NCBI RefSeq assembly: GCF_001280065.1
Contig: NZ_LGEA01000116.1
Span: 1-52,882, forward strand
Length of the DNA stretch: 52,882 nucleotides
Origin: Streptomyces sp. NRRL B-1140
Lineage (GTDB): Bacteria > Actinomycetota > Actinomycetes > Streptomycetales > Streptomycetaceae
Reading direction: 5' to 3'
A model generated the notes under the pieces. It saw only the letters and a program-made list of their open reading frames with translations. It was not told the origin of the DNA and did no database searches. Shown here in pieces: positions 43,895 through 52,377 of this stretch; within the stretch, counting starts at the first letter, position 1; the number at the start of each line of letters is the position of its first letter. The position numbers were made by a program, and so were the translations under genes.

Positions 43895-45775
43895 TCAGCT
43901 GGGCCTGGCCATCGCCTTCACGAAGGCGCGTTCCACGTCGGCCGCCGACAGCACGCCGTAGATCTCGCCCGTCTCCTCCACGACCAGGTACTCGGTCGCG
44001 GGGGTCTCTCGGAGCGCGTCGAGGAGTTCCTCGCCCGACAGTTCCGCGGAGACGCGCATGCCGTCGGTGAGGTCCTGGGCGAGGCCGCTGACGGCGACCC
44101 AGGGGCGGCGGTGCTCGGGTACGCCGACGATGGCGGCCTCGCGGACGAGGGAGAGGGGCTTGCCGTCGGCGTCGACGACGACCAGGGCGCGGGCGCCGGC
44201 GGCGTTGGCGCGGCGCAGGGCCTCCGAGAGGGGGGTGTCGGTCTCGACGGGGACCGCGCGGCGGGTGAGGGCGCGGGCGCGCAGTTCGGGGAGGTGCTCG
44301 CGCAGGCGGGCCATGCGCAGGCTGTTGCCGGCGCCGGTCCAGATGATCGCGGCGAGGATGGCGGCGAGCAGGGCGTCGAGGACGGTGTCCATGCCGACGT
44401 TGTCGACGGCGTCGGTGCCGAGGGCGCCGGACTGGGTGAGCAGTGGTAGTCCGATGAGGACGGAGACGGCGAGGGCGCGGCCGACCCAGGCGGCGGCGAT
44501 GGTTCCGGTCATCGGCTTGCCGGTGATCTTCCAGACCACGGCCCGGAGCATGCGGCCGCCGTCGAGGGGCAGGCCGGGCAGGAGGTTGAACGCGGCGACG
44601 ATGAGGTTGGAGATCATCAGGCCGGCGAGCAGGACGCCCGGGACGGTGCCGGGTTCCACGGCCAGCAGGGCGGCGTAGAAGACGCCGGCGAGGACGAGGG
44701 AGAGCAGGGGCCCGACGAAGGCGAGCACGAACTCGCGGCCGGGGGTCTCGGCCTCCTTCTCGATCTCGGAGACGCCGCCGAAGAACTGGAGCCGGATGCG
44801 GCGGACCGGGAGCTTGAAGCGGAGGGCGGCGACCGTGTGGGCCAGTTCGTGGACCAGTACGGATGCGTAGAAGGCGACCGCGAAGAAGAGGGAGACGAGG
44901 TAGCGGGCGGCGCCGAGCTCGGGCAGCACGCGCTCCAGCTGGCCGCCGAAGACCCAGGTGATCAGCGCGGCGACGAGGAACCAGCTCGGCGCGACGTACA
45001 CGGGCACCCCGAAGGGCCGCCCCATGAGCAGCCCGCCCCGGGGCTCGGGCCGCTGGGGGGCGGGGCCCTTGCCGTCTGCGGAGTGCGCGAGGGGGCGGTC
45101 GCCGTGGTGGCTCGAGTGGCCGGGGGCGGGGGTGGGGCCCGCGGGCTGCGGACGGTCCTGTTCGCCCGCGTCCGGGGCCTGGCCCGGTCGATCCGGCTCG
45201 GGCCGGCCGGCGGAAGGTGCCGAGTGCGGACCACTCGCGTAGGCGCGGTCGGGGTGGGTGTCGCCCTGGTGCGGCCGGTCGCCGTCGGGTTCCGCCGGGG
45301 CGGGGGCGGTGGTGTGCGGGGTCCGCGGGTCCGGTGCAGGGCCGACGGTGGGGGCTTCCTCCGCCTGCGGGTCGCTCTCAGGGCCGTCCGACGCTGTCGG
45401 CCGGGTCGCCGGCGCGTCTGTCGGAGAGGTACCGGCGGGCGTAGCCGGGGGGGGGGGTGGGGGGGGCGTCGGGCGGGGGGGGGTCGGCGCCGCGGGGGGG
45501 GGGGGGGGGGGGTTGGGGGGGCGGGCGGGGGGGGTGGGGGGTTGTGGGGGGGCTTCGGGGCCCCCGGGGGGGGGCGCCGGGCCCGGGGCCGGCATCGGGG
45601 CCTCAGTGGACTGCTCCGGTGCCGGGGTGGGCTGCTCGGGAGTCAGGTGGTGGGCGTTCCGGGGGTGTTCGTCGGTGGGGATCGGGTCGGTGGCCCGGTC
45701 CGGACGCCCCGCGTGGCGCTCGGCCGACTCGTCGTTGCCGGACCGCGGCCGCCCGCGCCCGCCGCTCTCGTCCAC
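43895..45775 (-). CDS. Site-2 protease-like M50 metalloprotease with CBS domains and long Pro-rich N-terminus
   Basis: The 626-residue product has a catalytic region of about 376 residues with hydrophobic helices, the zinc motif HELAH, and the third ligand in NLLPGLPLDGGRML. Two CBS-like units follow (ALTRRAVPVETDTPLSEALRRANAAGARALVVVDADGKPLS; ATEYLVVEETGEIYGVLSAADVE). It should cleave within the membrane and may release anti-sigma or envelope signalling proteins. The first 250 residues are disordered, rich in Pro, Ala, Asp and Glu, interrupted by a Pro-only stretch encoded by G-runs. The GTG at 45775 follows GAGGGG; a longer frame to 45934 has no such support. Confidence 0.9.
   Translation of the reverse strand: MDESGGRGRPRSGNDESAERHAGRPDRATDPIPTDEHPRNAHHLTPEQPTPAPEQSTEAPMPAPGPAPPPGGPEAPPQPPTPPARPPNPPPPPPAAPTPPRPTPPPPPPPATPAGTSPTDAPATRPTASDGPESDPQAEEAPTVGPAPDPRTPHTTAPAPAEPDGDRPHQGDTHPDRAYASGPHSAPSAGRPEPDRPGQAPDAGEQDRPQPAGPTPAPGHSSHHGDRPLAHSADGKGPAPQRPEPRGGLLMGRPFGVPVYVAPSWFLVAALITWVFGGQLERVLPELGAARYLVSLFFAVAFYASVLVHELAHTVAALRFKLPVRRIRLQFFGGVSEIEKEAETPGREFVLAFVGPLLSLVLAGVFYAALLAVEPGTVPGVLLAGLMISNLIVAAFNLLPGLPLDGGRMLRAVVWKITGKPMTGTIAAAWVGRALAVSVLIGLPLLTQSGALGTDAVDNVGMDTVLDALLAAILAAIIWTGAGNSLRMARLREHLPELRARALTRRAVPVETDTPLSEALRRANAAGARALVVVDADGKPLSLVREAAIVGVPEHRRPWVAVSGLAQDLTDGMRVSAELSGEELLDALRETPATEYLVVEETGEIYGVLSAADVERAFVKAMARPS
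45441..45590. repeat. G-homopolymer-rich low-complexity stretch encoding poly-proline
   Basis: On the + strand the stretch is nearly all G, including a run of about 20 G near 45491-45511. It encodes runs of proline in the site-2 protease N-terminus. The frame stays open through it. Runs this long are unusual even in Streptomyces and could partly reflect sequencing or assembly error. Confidence 0.6.
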
Positions 45776-45963
45776 CGGTGTCCCCTCGATCGAAGCGTCT
45801 CCCGCGCCTGCCGGACGGGAGGGTCTCGAGTCGATGGTATGCGTCCGTCGTGGCGCGTTTCGCCCCGGCACCCCTGTGTTTCCCGTACGTCGACCTCCTC
45901 TCCCGGCTTCCCCCACGGAACGCGGCCGGGTCACTGTCAGTGGCGGGCCGTAAGGTCTGGGGC

Positions 45964-47007
45964 ATGGAGACGAGCACCGAGGGCGCGGGGCAGCCCGACA
46001 GCAGTCCGGCCGCGGCGGTGGATCCGCCGGGCCCGGCCGGGCCTGCCGAGGCGGCAGTGGGGACGGCGGCGGAGGTACGGACGGAGGCCGAGGCCCGGCC
46101 GGTGGCGGAGGCAGCGGCCGAGACCGCCGCCGTGAGCGCCCTCGTGACCGGGTCCACCGCCATACCGCCGGCCTCGCTGTCCCCCTCGCGTGCCAGTGAC
46201 TTCATGCAGTGCCCGCTGCTGTACCGCTTCCGGGTGATCGACCGGCTGCCGGAGAAGCCGAGCGAGGCCGCGACCCGGGGCACCCTGGTGCACGCCGTGC
46301 TGGAGCGGCTCTTCGACGCCCCGGCGGCCGAGCGCACGGCGCCGCGGGCGAAGTCGCTGATCCCCGGTCAGTGGGACCGGCTGCGCGAGACGCGGCCGGA
46401 GGTCGTGGAGCTGTTCGCCGACGATCCCGAGGGTGAGCGGCTGGCGCGCTGGCTGGGCGAGGCGGAGCAGCTGGTCGAGCGCTGGTTCACCCTGGAGGAT
46501 CCCAGCCGTCTGGAGCCGGCCGAGCGGGAGCTGTTCGTCGAGGCCGAGCTGGAGTCGGGGCTGCGGCTGCGCGGCATCATCGACCGGGTCGACGTGGCGC
46601 CCACGGGCGAGGTCCGCATCGTCGACTACAAGACGGGCAAGGCACCCAGGCCGGAGTACTCCGAGGGCGCCCTGTTCCAGATGAAGTTCTACGCCCTGGT
46701 GGTGTGGCGGCTGAAGAACGTGGTCCCCCGGCGGCTGCAGCTGGTCTACCTCGGCAGCGGCCAGGTGCTGACGTACGACCCGGTCCTCGCCGATCTGGAG
46801 CGGGTGGAGCGCAAGCTGCTGGCGCTGTGGGAGGCGATCCGGCTCGCCACCGAGACGGGTGACTGGCGGCCGCGCCCGACGAAGTTGTGCGGCTGGTGCG
46901 ATCACCAGGCGCACTGCCCGGAGTTCGGGGGCACTCCCCCGCCGTATCCGCTGCCGGTGCGGGCGGGGGGACTTCCCGTGCAGCCCGTCGCCGGTGAGGG
47001 TGCCTGA
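45964..47007 (+). CDS. RecB-family exonuclease (PD-(D/E)XK with Fe-S Cys motif)
   Basis: The 347-residue protein has a Pro/Ala-rich N-terminus (~1-70), the initial CPLLYRFRVIDRLPE with the first Cys, ATRGTLVHAVLERLF, the catalytic RIVDYKTGK, and a C-terminal LCGWCDHQAHCPEF, so four Cys in total fit a 4Fe-4S AddB/Cas4-like cluster. It probably cuts or resects DNA. I chose ATG 45964 because the longer frame runs through the G-homopolymers. The response-regulator gene follows after 54 bp. Confidence 0.9.
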   Translation: METSTEGAGQPDSSPAAAVDPPGPAGPAEAAVGTAAEVRTEAEARPVAEAAAETAAVSALVTGSTAIPPASLSPSRASDFMQCPLLYRFRVIDRLPEKPSEAATRGTLVHAVLERLFDAPAAERTAPRAKSLIPGQWDRLRETRPEVVELFADDPEGERLARWLGEAEQLVERWFTLEDPSRLEPAERELFVEAELESGLRLRGIIDRVDVAPTGEVRIVDYKTGKAPRPEYSEGALFQMKFYALVVWRLKNVVPRRLQLVYLGSGQVLTYDPVLADLERVERKLLALWEAIRLATETGDWRPRPTKLCGWCDHQAHCPEFGGTPPPYPLPVRAGGLPVQPVAGEGA

Positions 47008-47061
47008 GTCCGGTGGGCCCGCGCAGGGCAGAATGGGGCCGGACTAGCGAAGGAGACTTAC

Positions 47062-47733
47062 GTGGCCATCCGCGTCCTACTGGTCGACGACCAGCCGCTG
47101 CTCCGTACCGGCTTCCGGATGATCCTGGAGGCCGAGCAGGACATCGCGGTCGTCGGGGAGGCCGGTGACGGACTGCAGGCACTCGACCAGGTGCGTGCGC
47201 TACAGCCCGATGTGGTTCTGATGGACATCCGCATGCCGCGGATGGACGGTGTGGAGGCGACCCGGCAGATCACCGGGCCCGAGCGGGACGGCCCGGCGAA
47301 GGTGCTGGTGCTGACCACCTTCGATCTCGACGAGTACGTGGTGGAGGCGCTGCGCGCCGGTGCCAGCGGGTTCCTGCTCAAGGACGCGCCCGCCAACGAG
47401 CTGGTGCAGGCCATCCGGGTCGTCGCCGGGGGCGAGGCGATGCTCGCGCCGAGCATCACGCGCCGGCTGCTGGACAAGTACGCCACGCATCTGCCGTCGG
47501 GGGACGAGCCGGTGCCGGACACGCTGCACACACTCACCGACCGGGAGGTCGAGGTGCTGAAGCTGGTGGCGCGCGGGTTGTCCAACGCGGAGATCGCCGC
47601 CGATCTGTTCGTCAGTGAGACCACCGTCAAGACGCACGTGGGGCATGTGCTGACGAAGCTGGGCCTGCGTGACCGGGTGCAGGCGGCGGTGTACGCGTAC
47701 GAGAGCGGGCTGGTGCGTCCGGGCGCGCAGTAG
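47062..47733 (+). CDS. NarL/LuxR-family response regulator (orphan)
   Basis: The 223-residue protein has a receiver domain (~1-120) with acidic pocket Asp9/Asp10, phospho-acceptor Asp55 in VVLMDIRMPR, the Thr in VLVLTTFD, and the Lys in GFLLKDAPANE. A LuxR helix-turn-helix follows (LTDREVEVLKLVARGLSNAEIAADLFVSETTVKTHVGHVLTKL). No histidine kinase gene lies next to it, so it is an orphan. It starts with GTG at 47062, 54 bp after the RecB-like nuclease. A strong terminator follows. Confidence 0.94.
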   Translation: MAIRVLLVDDQPLLRTGFRMILEAEQDIAVVGEAGDGLQALDQVRALQPDVVLMDIRMPRMDGVEATRQITGPERDGPAKVLVLTTFDLDEYVVEALRAGASGFLLKDAPANELVQAIRVVAGGEAMLAPSITRRLLDKYATHLPSGDEPVPDTLHTLTDREVEVLKLVARGLSNAEIAADLFVSETTVKTHVGHVLTKLGLRDRVQAAVYAYESGLVRPGAQ

Positions 47734-47756
47734 CGTCCGCGATCCGGTACACGAGA

Positions 47757-47790
47757 GGGCGCCTCCCGCAGAGCGGGAGGCGCCCTTTTT
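47757..47790. terminator. Intrinsic terminator after the response-regulator gene
   Basis: A perfect 13-bp stem (47757-47769 with 47773-47785) with a 3-base loop is followed by TTTTT on the + strand. It lies 23 bases after the response-regulator stop and also serves the convergent solute-binding gene. Confidence 0.92.
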
Positions 47791-47802
47791 CGCTTGGGTG
47801 CG

Positions 47803-49386
47803 TCAGGCGTCCTTGCTGAGTTCCCAGAAGCGGAAGACCGTCGAGGCGTCGAGGCAGTACTCGAGGCCGTAGACGCCGTCGCGGACGACCGCGTACTGCT
47901 TGGCCTGCCACACCGGCAGGACGGGGAGTTCGTCGGCGACGATGTCCTGCAGTTCGCCGAACTCCTTGTCGGTGGAAGCCCGGTTGGTCAGGGCGGCGGT
48001 GCGTGGGATGAGCGAGCCGGTGATCGTGCTGTTGTCGTAGTTGTTGCTCAGCACGTTGCCCTCGCCGAAGAAGGGGGCTGTGAAGTTGTCGGCGTCCGGG
48101 TAGTCGGGCACCCAGCCCTTGACGTAGACGCCGTACTTGCCGGCGGCGATGTCCTTCTCGTACTGGCCGAAGGGGACGGACTTGACGCTCGCGTCGAACA
48201 GGCCGCTGGTGTTGAGCTGGCCGGCGATGGCCTCCAGCTCCTGGTCGGTGGCGGGGCCGTAGCGGGACGGGGTCGACCAGAGGGTGAGCTTCACCCTGCC
48301 GGTGATGCCGTCCTCGCGCAGCGCGGCCTGGGCCTTGGCCTTGGAGGGGCGGGCGCCGTAGGTGTCGAAGAAGGCCGTGTTGTGGCCCGCGATTCCGGCC
48401 GGGATGATCGAGTACAGCGGGGTGGCGGTGCCCTGGTAGACGTCCTTGATGAGGGCTTCGCGGTCGAGCAGGTGGGCGATGGCCTTGCGGACGCCGATCT
48501 TTCCGGCGACCGGGTCGTCCATGTTGAACACCAGGTGCTGGACCTCGGCGCTGCTGCCCTCGACGACCTCGGTGCCGGTGCCGTCGTCGGCCTTCTCCAT
48601 GTCGGCGACGTCGCCCGCGGTGAGGCCGCGGTAGGCGATGTCGACCTCCTCGTTCTGGATGGCCTGCTTCAGGGCGGTCTGGTCGCCGTCGAAGAACTTC
48701 AGCGTCACGCCGGTGTTCTTCACCTTGGCGGTGCCCTTGTAGTTCTCGTTGACGGAGAAGACCGCCTGGTCGTCGTCGATCGAGTCGAGCTTGTACGGGC
48801 CGGAGCCGACGGCCTTGTGGTCCTTGCGCAGCTTGCCCGCGTCGTACTCGTCGTGGTCGACGATGGACCCGGCGCCGGAGGCGATCTTGCTGGGGAAGGT
48901 GGCGTCGGACGTGTTGAGGTGGAAGACGACCGTCGTCTCGTCCGGTGTCTCGACCTTGTCGAGCGTGGGGAACATGATCGCGGGCCCGTCGGGGTCGTTG
49001 ATCTTCAGCATCCGGTCGAAGGAGAACTTCACGTCCTCGGAGGTGAGCTTGTCACCGTTGCTGAACTTGAGGCCGTCCTTCAGCGTGCACCGGTAGACCG
49101 AGCTCTGCGTGTCCGTGAAGGTGCAGCTCTCGGCGGCCTCCGGCTGGGGTTCCGTGGCGCCCTTGGGGAAGCTCAGCAGGGACTGGAAGACGTTGTTGAA
49201 CAACAGCCAGGAGCCGGGGTCGTAGCCGGAGGCCGGGTCCGTGGCCAGGACGTCGTCGGACATCCCCACCACCACGTTGGAGCCGTCCCCCGCGGAGTCT
49301 CCGCTCTCCGTGCCACAGCCGGTCAGCAGTCCGGAGGCGAGCCCGGCCACGATGGGCAGGACCGGCCACTGGTTGCGTAGGTTCAC
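47803..49386 (-). CDS. Family 5 ABC transporter solute-binding lipoprotein, copy 1
   Basis: The 527-residue product starts with a lipoprotein signal (VNLRNQWPVLPIVAGLASGLLTGC-G) with a G-L-L-T-G-C lipobox, then the SBP family 5 signature (YRCTLKDGLKFSNGDKLTSEDVKFSFDRM). It should bind peptides or similar solutes outside the cell. Its C-terminal end (ELQDIVADELPVLPVWQAKQYAVVRDGVYGLEY ... FWELSKDA) matches copy 2 closely. No ABC permease or ATPase genes lie nearby. It follows copy 2 after 110 bp. The GTG at 49386 has AAAGG upstream. Confidence 0.9.
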   Translation of the reverse strand: MNLRNQWPVLPIVAGLASGLLTGCGTESGDSAGDGSNVVVGMSDDVLATDPASGYDPGSWLLFNNVFQSLLSFPKGATEPQPEAAESCTFTDTQSSVYRCTLKDGLKFSNGDKLTSEDVKFSFDRMLKINDPDGPAIMFPTLDKVETPDETTVVFHLNTSDATFPSKIASGAGSIVDHDEYDAGKLRKDHKAVGSGPYKLDSIDDDQAVFSVNENYKGTAKVKNTGVTLKFFDGDQTALKQAIQNEEVDIAYRGLTAGDVADMEKADDGTGTEVVEGSSAEVQHLVFNMDDPVAGKIGVRKAIAHLLDREALIKDVYQGTATPLYSIIPAGIAGHNTAFFDTYGARPSKAKAQAALREDGITGRVKLTLWSTPSRYGPATDQELEAIAGQLNTSGLFDASVKSVPFGQYEKDIAAGKYGVYVKGWVPDYPDADNFTAPFFGEGNVLSNNYDNSTITGSLIPRTAALTNRASTDKEFGELQDIVADELPVLPVWQAKQYAVVRDGVYGLEYCLDASTVFRFWELSKDA

Positions 49387-49496
49387 GTGTGTGCCTTTGT
49401 CGTCGGTTCTCGAGAACTCCCGGAGCACGTCCCTGGCTCCGGGGCACGGTTCCCCGGGGGCCACGGTCACCGGCCCCCGGGGATCCATCGGGTCGG

Positions 49497-51101
49497 TCAG
49501 CCGCTCACGCCCCGCCCGAGCTCCCACAGCTGGAGCGTCGAGGCGGAGTTGAGCGCGTACGCGGTACCCGTGACGTCGTCGCGGGCGGCGACGTACTGCT
49601 TGCCCTGCCACAGGGGCAGCACCGGCACGTCGCCGGCGACGATGTCCTGAATGTCCGTCAGGCTGCTGGAGGCGGACAGCCGGTCCGCCTCGCGGCGGGA
49701 CTCCGGGATCAGGGTGTTGCGGATCTGGCGGTTGGCGTACGGCGAGCCGAGGGTGTTGTCGGCGTCCAGGAACGGCGCGAGGAAGTTGTCGGCGTCCGGG
49801 AAGTCAGGGAACCAGCCCATGCCGTAGACGTCGTAGTCGCCCTTCTTCTCGGCCGGGCGGAAGGTGTCCCAGGGAGTGCCCTTGATGCCGACGTCGAAGA
49901 GGCCGCTGGAGTTCAGCTGGTCGCGCAGGACCTCGAACTCCTTCTTGGTGGCCGGGCCGTAGTGGTCGGTGGTGTAGTGCAGCGTCAGCTTCACCGGGGT
50001 GGTGATGTTCGCCTGGTTGAGCAGGGAACGGGCCTTGGTGACGTTCGGCTCGCCGTACTTGTTGAAGAACGAGTTGGAGTGGCCGGTGACGCTGGCCGGG
50101 ACCAGCGAGTACAGCGGCTCGGCCTGGGAGCCGTAGACCTTGGAGACCAGGGCGCTGCGGTTGACGACCTGGGCCATCGCCTGGCGTACGGCCTTGGACT
50201 TCACCGTGGGGGCGTCGGTGTTGAAGCCCAGGTAGCGGATTTCCAGGCCGGGCATTTCGACGAGGTCGATGTCGGTGTCCGCGTCGCCCGAGAGCTTGCG
50301 GATCTGGTCCGGCGACATGGCGCGGGTCATCAGGTCGATGTCGCCCTTGTTCAGCGCCTCGCCCATGGCGTCGGCGTCCTTGAAGGACACCATGTCGACC
50401 TTGTCGTTGTTCACCTTGAGGGTCCCCTTGTAGTCGGGGTTCTTGGTGAACTCGGCCTTGACCAGCTCGTTGTTCTCGACGTCGGCCTTGAGGGTGTAGG
50501 GGCCCGAGCCCTCCAGGTCGAAGCCGTCGCGCAGCTTGTTCTTCGGGTAGTCCTCGGGGTCGACGATGCCGGCGACCGGGGTCGACAGCTTGTAGGGGAA
50601 GGTCGCGTCGGCCGTCTTGAGGTGGAAGATGACCTCGCGGTCGCCCTGGGTCTCGATCGTGTCGATGGTGGACAGCAGCGCGAACACGCCGCTGTCGGCC
50701 TTGAGGGAGCGGGCGCGGTCGATGGAGTACTTCACGTCGGCCGCGGTGACAGCGTTGCCGTTGGAGAACTTCAGGCCGTCGCGCAGGGTGCAGGCGTAGC
50801 GCTCGTTGCCGGTGTCGGTGAAGCCGCACCGCTCGGCGGCCTCCGGTACCGGCTCGCCCTCGCCGCGCGGCTGGATCATCAGGGTCTGCACGGTCTGGCG
50901 CAGGATGTTCCAGGTGCCGACGTCGTAGGCGTAGGCCGGGTCGAGGGGCGCCGGGGCGTCCTTCGAGGCGGTGAACCGGTCCGTGGTGCCGACGACGATC
51001 GCGTCGCTGTCGCTGCTCCCGCTGTCGGACCCTCCGCAGGCGGCGAGCACCGGCGCGAGCAGGCCGATCACGGCCGGCAGCACCAAAGTCTTGCGGTTCA
51101 T
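49497..51101 (-). CDS. Family 5 ABC transporter solute-binding lipoprotein, copy 2
   Basis: The 534-residue protein begins MNRKTLVLPAVIGLLAPVLAAC-G, with a clear lipobox. The family 5 signature is YACTLRDGLKFSNGNAVTAADVKYSIDRA, and its ending (IQDIVAGDVPVLPLWQGKQYVAARDDVTGTAYAL ... LWELGRG) is parallel to copy 1. Both share the order GSGPYTLK/KLDS, YLGFNTD/LVFNMDD, and SLVPAS/SIIPAG. I infer tandem duplication with divergence. The permease partners must be elsewhere in the genome. The ATG at 51101 was chosen over a longer frame lacking a signal peptide. Confidence 0.9.
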   Translation of the reverse strand: MNRKTLVLPAVIGLLAPVLAACGGSDSGSSDSDAIVVGTTDRFTASKDAPAPLDPAYAYDVGTWNILRQTVQTLMIQPRGEGEPVPEAAERCGFTDTGNERYACTLRDGLKFSNGNAVTAADVKYSIDRARSLKADSGVFALLSTIDTIETQGDREVIFHLKTADATFPYKLSTPVAGIVDPEDYPKNKLRDGFDLEGSGPYTLKADVENNELVKAEFTKNPDYKGTLKVNNDKVDMVSFKDADAMGEALNKGDIDLMTRAMSPDQIRKLSGDADTDIDLVEMPGLEIRYLGFNTDAPTVKSKAVRQAMAQVVNRSALVSKVYGSQAEPLYSLVPASVTGHSNSFFNKYGEPNVTKARSLLNQANITTPVKLTLHYTTDHYGPATKKEFEVLRDQLNSSGLFDVGIKGTPWDTFRPAEKKGDYDVYGMGWFPDFPDADNFLAPFLDADNTLGSPYANRQIRNTLIPESRREADRLSASSSLTDIQDIVAGDVPVLPLWQGKQYVAARDDVTGTAYALNSASTLQLWELGRGVSG

Positions 51102-51510
51102 GCTCGAGTTTCTCCAGAGCTGTCGACTCCGTGTACCCGGCATGCAGGGGTGGCGCAGCGGATCACGGGGGTGGGGCGATGTTCTCGCGACGAGGTTAGT
51201 CCGGGCCGGCAGGAGGGTTCGCAACCACCGGAGTTGAGCACCCATCACGCTGTGGAACCGGGCGCGGACAGACCGAAAACCCGACAGCGGAAGCTTTGGT
51301 GCAGCGTTCCATCAATCGGGACACAAGGGCACGCCGACCACCCCCGTGAGGGGGTGCCCAGCACACGCCGAATCGGCTGTCGAGCCCGGAATGCGTGGGG
51401 AACGTCACACGCGTAAACGGGTTCGAAGGTACGGGAATTCGATCGTCCGGAGGGCTGCGAATTCACCTTCGGAATTGCCGCTCTAACGCCGCTGCACGCT
51501 GGGTGAACGC
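51102..51510. other. 409-bp region upstream of the solute-binding gene, with two hairpins
   Basis: A bulged 14-bp stem (51424-51430/51435-51441 paired with 51458-51464/51465-51471, 4-base bulge) lies 40 bases after the HAD stop. A 7-bp stem at 51339-51356 with loop GTGA lies further downstream. They may terminate the HAD gene or structure the leader of the solute-binding gene. No coding sequence was seen. Confidence 0.55.
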
Positions 51511-52251
51511 CTAGCGCATTTCCGTCATCAGGCCGTGCAGAAATGTCAGGTCGACCTCTTCGAGGGAGGTGACGACCGTGCGGCGCAGGGCGGGCGCGAT
51601 GGGGGCCACGGAGGGCACGGCCACGACCTGACAGCCCGCGGCTTCGGCGGCGGCGACTCCCGTCGCGGTGTCCTCGATGACGGCGCACCGGGCCGGGTCC
51701 GCGCCGAGTCCGGCGGCGGCGGCCAGGTACGGGTCGGGGTGGGGCTTGGTGCGCGGCACCTCGTCACCGGCCACGGTCAGGCTGAAGTGGTGGGCTCCGA
51801 GCGAGGTGAGGACCCGGTCGATGATGCGCCGGTGCGAGGCGGAGACGAGGGCGGTGGGGATCTCGTACTCGTACAGCTCGGCGAGCAGCCGGCCGGCGCC
51901 GGGCATGAGCGGCAGGGCGCGGTCGATGCGGGCCTCGAATCCGTTGTTCAGGAGCACGGTGAGCTCCTCGAGGGGGATGTCGGCGCCGGTGGCCTCGATG
52001 AGGAAGCCCGCGCTGCGGGTCATGGGACCGCCGACCACGACATGCCGCCAGGACTCGTCGAGCGTGTGGCCGAGGGAGGCGAAGACCTCGACCTCGACGT
52101 CCCACCAGAAGCCCTCGGTGTCCACCAGGGTGCCGTCCATGTCGAGGAGCACCGCTTGCAGGGCGGAGCCCTCGGCCGTTGGGGTATCCCCTGCTCGAGC
52201 GGAGCCGAGAGCTTGGGGAAGTGTTCCGAGCGCGGGGACCGTACTGGTCAT
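51511..52251 (-). CDS. HAD-superfamily hydrolase (phosphatase/beta-phosphoglucomutase-like)
   Basis: The 246-residue protein has HAD motif I VLLDMDGTLVDTEG (Asp37 nucleophile, Asp39 acid/base), motif II TALVSAS, the Lys of motif III in PRTKPHPDPY, and motif IV GADPARCAVIEDTATG. A helical cap lies between (~50-110). It should dephosphorylate a small metabolite; the exact substrate is unknown. The ATG at 52251 has an excellent AAGGAGGT six bases upstream; a longer frame to 52290 lacks this. Confidence 0.94.
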   Translation of the reverse strand: MTSTVPALGTLPQALGSARAGDTPTAEGSALQAVLLDMDGTLVDTEGFWWDVEVEVFASLGHTLDESWRHVVVGGPMTRSAGFLIEATGADIPLEELTVLLNNGFEARIDRALPLMPGAGRLLAELYEYEIPTALVSASHRRIIDRVLTSLGAHHFSLTVAGDEVPRTKPHPDPYLAAAAGLGADPARCAVIEDTATGVAAAEAAGCQVVAVPSVAPIAPALRRTVVTSLEEVDLTFLHGLMTEMR

Positions 52252-52275
52252 CCACGTACCTCCTTGAGGGACGTT

Positions 52276-52306
52276 CAGGCCGGCTCCCACGAGGGGAACC
52301 GGCCTG
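52276..52306. terminator. Terminator between metH and the HAD gene
   Basis: An 8-bp stem (52276-52283 with 52299-52306) lies about 70 bases after the metH stop and 25 bases upstream of the HAD start. It probably ends the metH transcript. Confidence 0.6.
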
Positions 52307-52377
52307 CGGTGGACCGACCAGTCTACGTCGTGCGCTGGAGAAGCGCCTCTTTTGGCCCGTGTGCCCGGTGGGACGGC

